This document shows positions 6,484 through 7,211 of a stretch of 7,211 nucleotides of DNA, one piece after another. Below the pieces are notes generated by a model. The model was given only the letters and a program-made list of their open reading frames with translations, was not told the DNA's origin and ran no database searches. The DNA is taken from positions 1-7,211 of the forward strand of contig CBDURC010000156.1 of the NCBI GenBank assembly GCA_965369635.1, in the 5' to 3' direction. This stretch comes from UBA3071 sp965369635. Lineage in GTDB: Bacteria; Chloroflexota; Anaerolineae; UBA3071. Positions within the stretch are counted from its first letter, which is position 1. Each line of letters opens with the position of its first letter. The position numbers were made by a program, and so were the translations under genes.

Positions 6484-6516
6484 AGGTGCAACGCATCTCC
6501 CAGGTGCGTTGCACTT
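6484..6516. repeat. Strong hairpin-forming palindrome between divergent promoters
   Basis: The arms GTGCAACGCA (6486-6495) and TGCGTTGCAC (6505-6514) are perfectly complementary over 10 bp. The stem extends inward with T-G, C-G and T-A to a CCC loop (6499-6501), and outward by a G-T and an A-T pair. Each arm is itself a small palindrome (GTGC-AAC-GCAt and GTGC-GTT-GCAC). It lies about 30 bp upstream of the polA -35 and about 33 bp upstream of the lipoprotein -10. No T-run follows on either side, so a terminator is unlikely. It may be a shared operator or a dispersed palindromic repeat. Confidence 0.8.
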
Positions 6517-6548
6517 CATGAGTGGTGCTTCGTCTTTCTGGCCTCTTG

Positions 6549-6557
6549 TGGTACAAT
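6549..6557 (+). promoter_or_regulatory. Extended -10 promoter of the lipoprotein gene
   Basis: TGGTACAAT combines the extended -10 TG (6549-6550) with TACAAT (6552-6557, 5/6). No good -35 lies 16-18 bp upstream, as is common with extended -10 promoters. The start would fall near 6564, giving a leader of about 32 nt. Confidence 0.55.
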
Positions 6558-6583
6558 GGCAAGGAGGCACGAAACATCGGAAT

Positions 6584-6587
6584 GGAG
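6584..6587 (+). promoter_or_regulatory. Ribosome binding site of the lipoprotein gene
   Basis: GGAG followed by AAA lies 8 nt before the ATG at 6596-6598. It selects this ATG, even though the reading frame is open far upstream, and it places the lipoprotein signal at the very N-terminus. AAGGAGG at 6561-6567 is too far away and overlaps the predicted transcription start. Confidence 0.65.
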
Positions 6588-6595
6588 AAACGCTC

Positions 6596-7105
6596 ATGAC
6601 GCGCTCGTTGTGTGTTCTCGGAATCGTGTTGCTGCTGAGCGGCTGCGGCATGCCTAAGATGCCGCCGCCGACACCCATACAGCCTACATCAATCCCCCGT
6701 ACGCCTACGCCTGTCCCGGCCACGGACGAGGAGGCGATCGTGCAGCTCCTGGCTGCTGAGGGTGAAGGGGTGGTGCAGCAGGACATCGAGCGGCTGATGG
6801 AGATCTGGGCCGAGGATGGGGCAGTGATTGACGCTCGTCACACGCCCGATGACACCAGCGATGATCTGACCTGGCGGGGGAGCGATGCCATCCGCCAGCG
6901 TTACGTGACGCTGGTATTCCCCGGCAACCCCACCGCCGCTGGCGCCACCGATGTGCAATTGACCATCGAGGGGGATGCGGCCGAGGCGCACTCCACCACT
7001 CACATTGGTTCGGAGGTGGCCCCAGGCGGCGACCGCTGGACCTTTGCTAGGCGAGAGGGGCGCTGGTTCATCACCAGCCTGACCTACAACCTGGAGCCGG
7101 AGTGA
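6596..7105 (+). CDS. NTF2/SnoaL-like lipoprotein
   Basis: A 169-residue predicted lipoprotein, exported and anchored by a lipid at Cys17. The signal is short: MTRS, a hydrophobic core LCVLGIVLLL, then the lipobox LSGC (14-17). A Pro/Thr-rich spacer (about 20-42) has TP and PT repeats, a style common in Chloroflexota surface lipoproteins. The mature domain (44-169) looks like a small NTF2/SnoaL-like (DUF4440-type) cone: an N-terminal helix with EEAIVQLLAAEGEGVVQQDIERLMEIW (45-71), DGAVIDARHTPDD (74-86), a GSDAIRQRY segment (95-103), then beta strands ending in RWTFARREGRWFITSL (147-162). Such domains bind small ligands or act as enzymes; no catalytic set can be assigned here. The gene diverges from polA and has its own promoter and Shine-Dalgarno. 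The lipoprotein call is firm, the fold probable, and the function unknown. Confidence 0.85.
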   Translation: MTRSLCVLGIVLLLSGCGMPKMPPPTPIQPTSIPRTPTPVPATDEEAIVQLLAAEGEGVVQQDIERLMEIWAEDGAVIDARHTPDDTSDDLTWRGSDAIRQRYVTLVFPGNPTAAGATDVQLTIEGDAAEAHSTTHIGSEVAPGGDRWTFARREGRWFITSLTYNLEPE

Positions 7106-7166
7106 GTGGTTAAGCGTTATTGCCCGCTGTGGAGGGGCCTCCTCGCTCCATCGCAAGTTCTCAACC

Positions 7167-7203
7167 GCGTTGTAACCGGGGCGGGGACGCCCCCTGACAA
7201 CGC
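7167..7203. repeat. Composite GC-rich hairpin downstream of the lipoprotein gene
   Basis: The outer stem GCGTTGT (7167-7173) pairs perfectly with ACAACGC (7197-7203) over 7 bp. Inside, GGGGCG (7178-7183) pairs with CGCCCC (7188-7193) across a GGGA tetraloop of the GNRA type, with a 4/3-nt internal loop between the stems. It lies about 60 nt after the stop at 7105. The bases that follow (tgatgagt) show no T-run before the window ends, so a classical terminator is not demonstrated. A smaller GGAG/CCTCC inverted repeat precedes it (7131-7142). Confidence 0.7.
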
Positions 7204-7211
7204 TGATGAGT

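Noticed and set aside
5441..6595. Plus-strand frame open for 385 codons antisense to polA and fused in frame to the lipoprotein
   Set aside because: It is the complement of strongly conserved polA coding sequence, has no family resemblance, and the lipoprotein signal would be buried internally. The ATG at 6596 has its own ribosome site and promoter. The open frame is a by-product of GC-rich codon use.

Overview
The window is a moderately GC-rich stretch of bacterial chromosome carrying six intact protein genes and no RNA gene, insertion sequence or CRISPR array. Five genes lie on the minus strand and read from right to left: DNA polymerase I (polA), a small antitoxin and toxin pair, an FAD-dependent amine/amino-acid oxidoreductase, and arginyl-tRNA synthetase (argS). 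The sixth is a short lipoprotein gene on the plus strand, divergent from polA. The organism is probably a member of the Chloroflexota. This is an inference from the Pro/Thr-rich spacer after the lipobox, the Phd/YefM-like and RelE-like pair, and the base composition. No rRNA or other marker fixes it.

Layout. Bases 1-57 hold six copies of a degenerate 9-bp tandem repeat that abut the argS stop codon. argS (58-1746) begins with five consecutive ATG codons. Only 22 bp separate it from the oxidoreductase (1769-2896), so the two are probably co-transcribed. A 113-bp gap with a long imperfect inverted repeat and a candidate promoter separates them from the toxin (3010-3261). The toxin overlaps the antitoxin (3254-3475) by 8 bp. 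A 96-bp gap with a weaker inverted repeat leads to polA (3572-6325). The 270-bp interval 6326-6595 is a divergent control region: a good sigma70-type promoter drives polA, an extended -10 promoter drives the lipoprotein gene (6596-7105), and a strong hairpin-forming palindrome lies between them. A second, composite hairpin (7167-7203) follows the lipoprotein gene.

Functionally this is mostly housekeeping: replication and repair (polA) and translation (argS), with a metabolic oxidoreductase, a toxin-antitoxin cassette between core genes, and an exported NTF2-like lipoprotein. I see no convincing new multi-gene system. The points most worth a second look are the intergenic palindromes, the poly-ATG start of argS, the in-frame tandem repeat behind argS, and a sliding-clamp-type motif in the polA interdomain linker.
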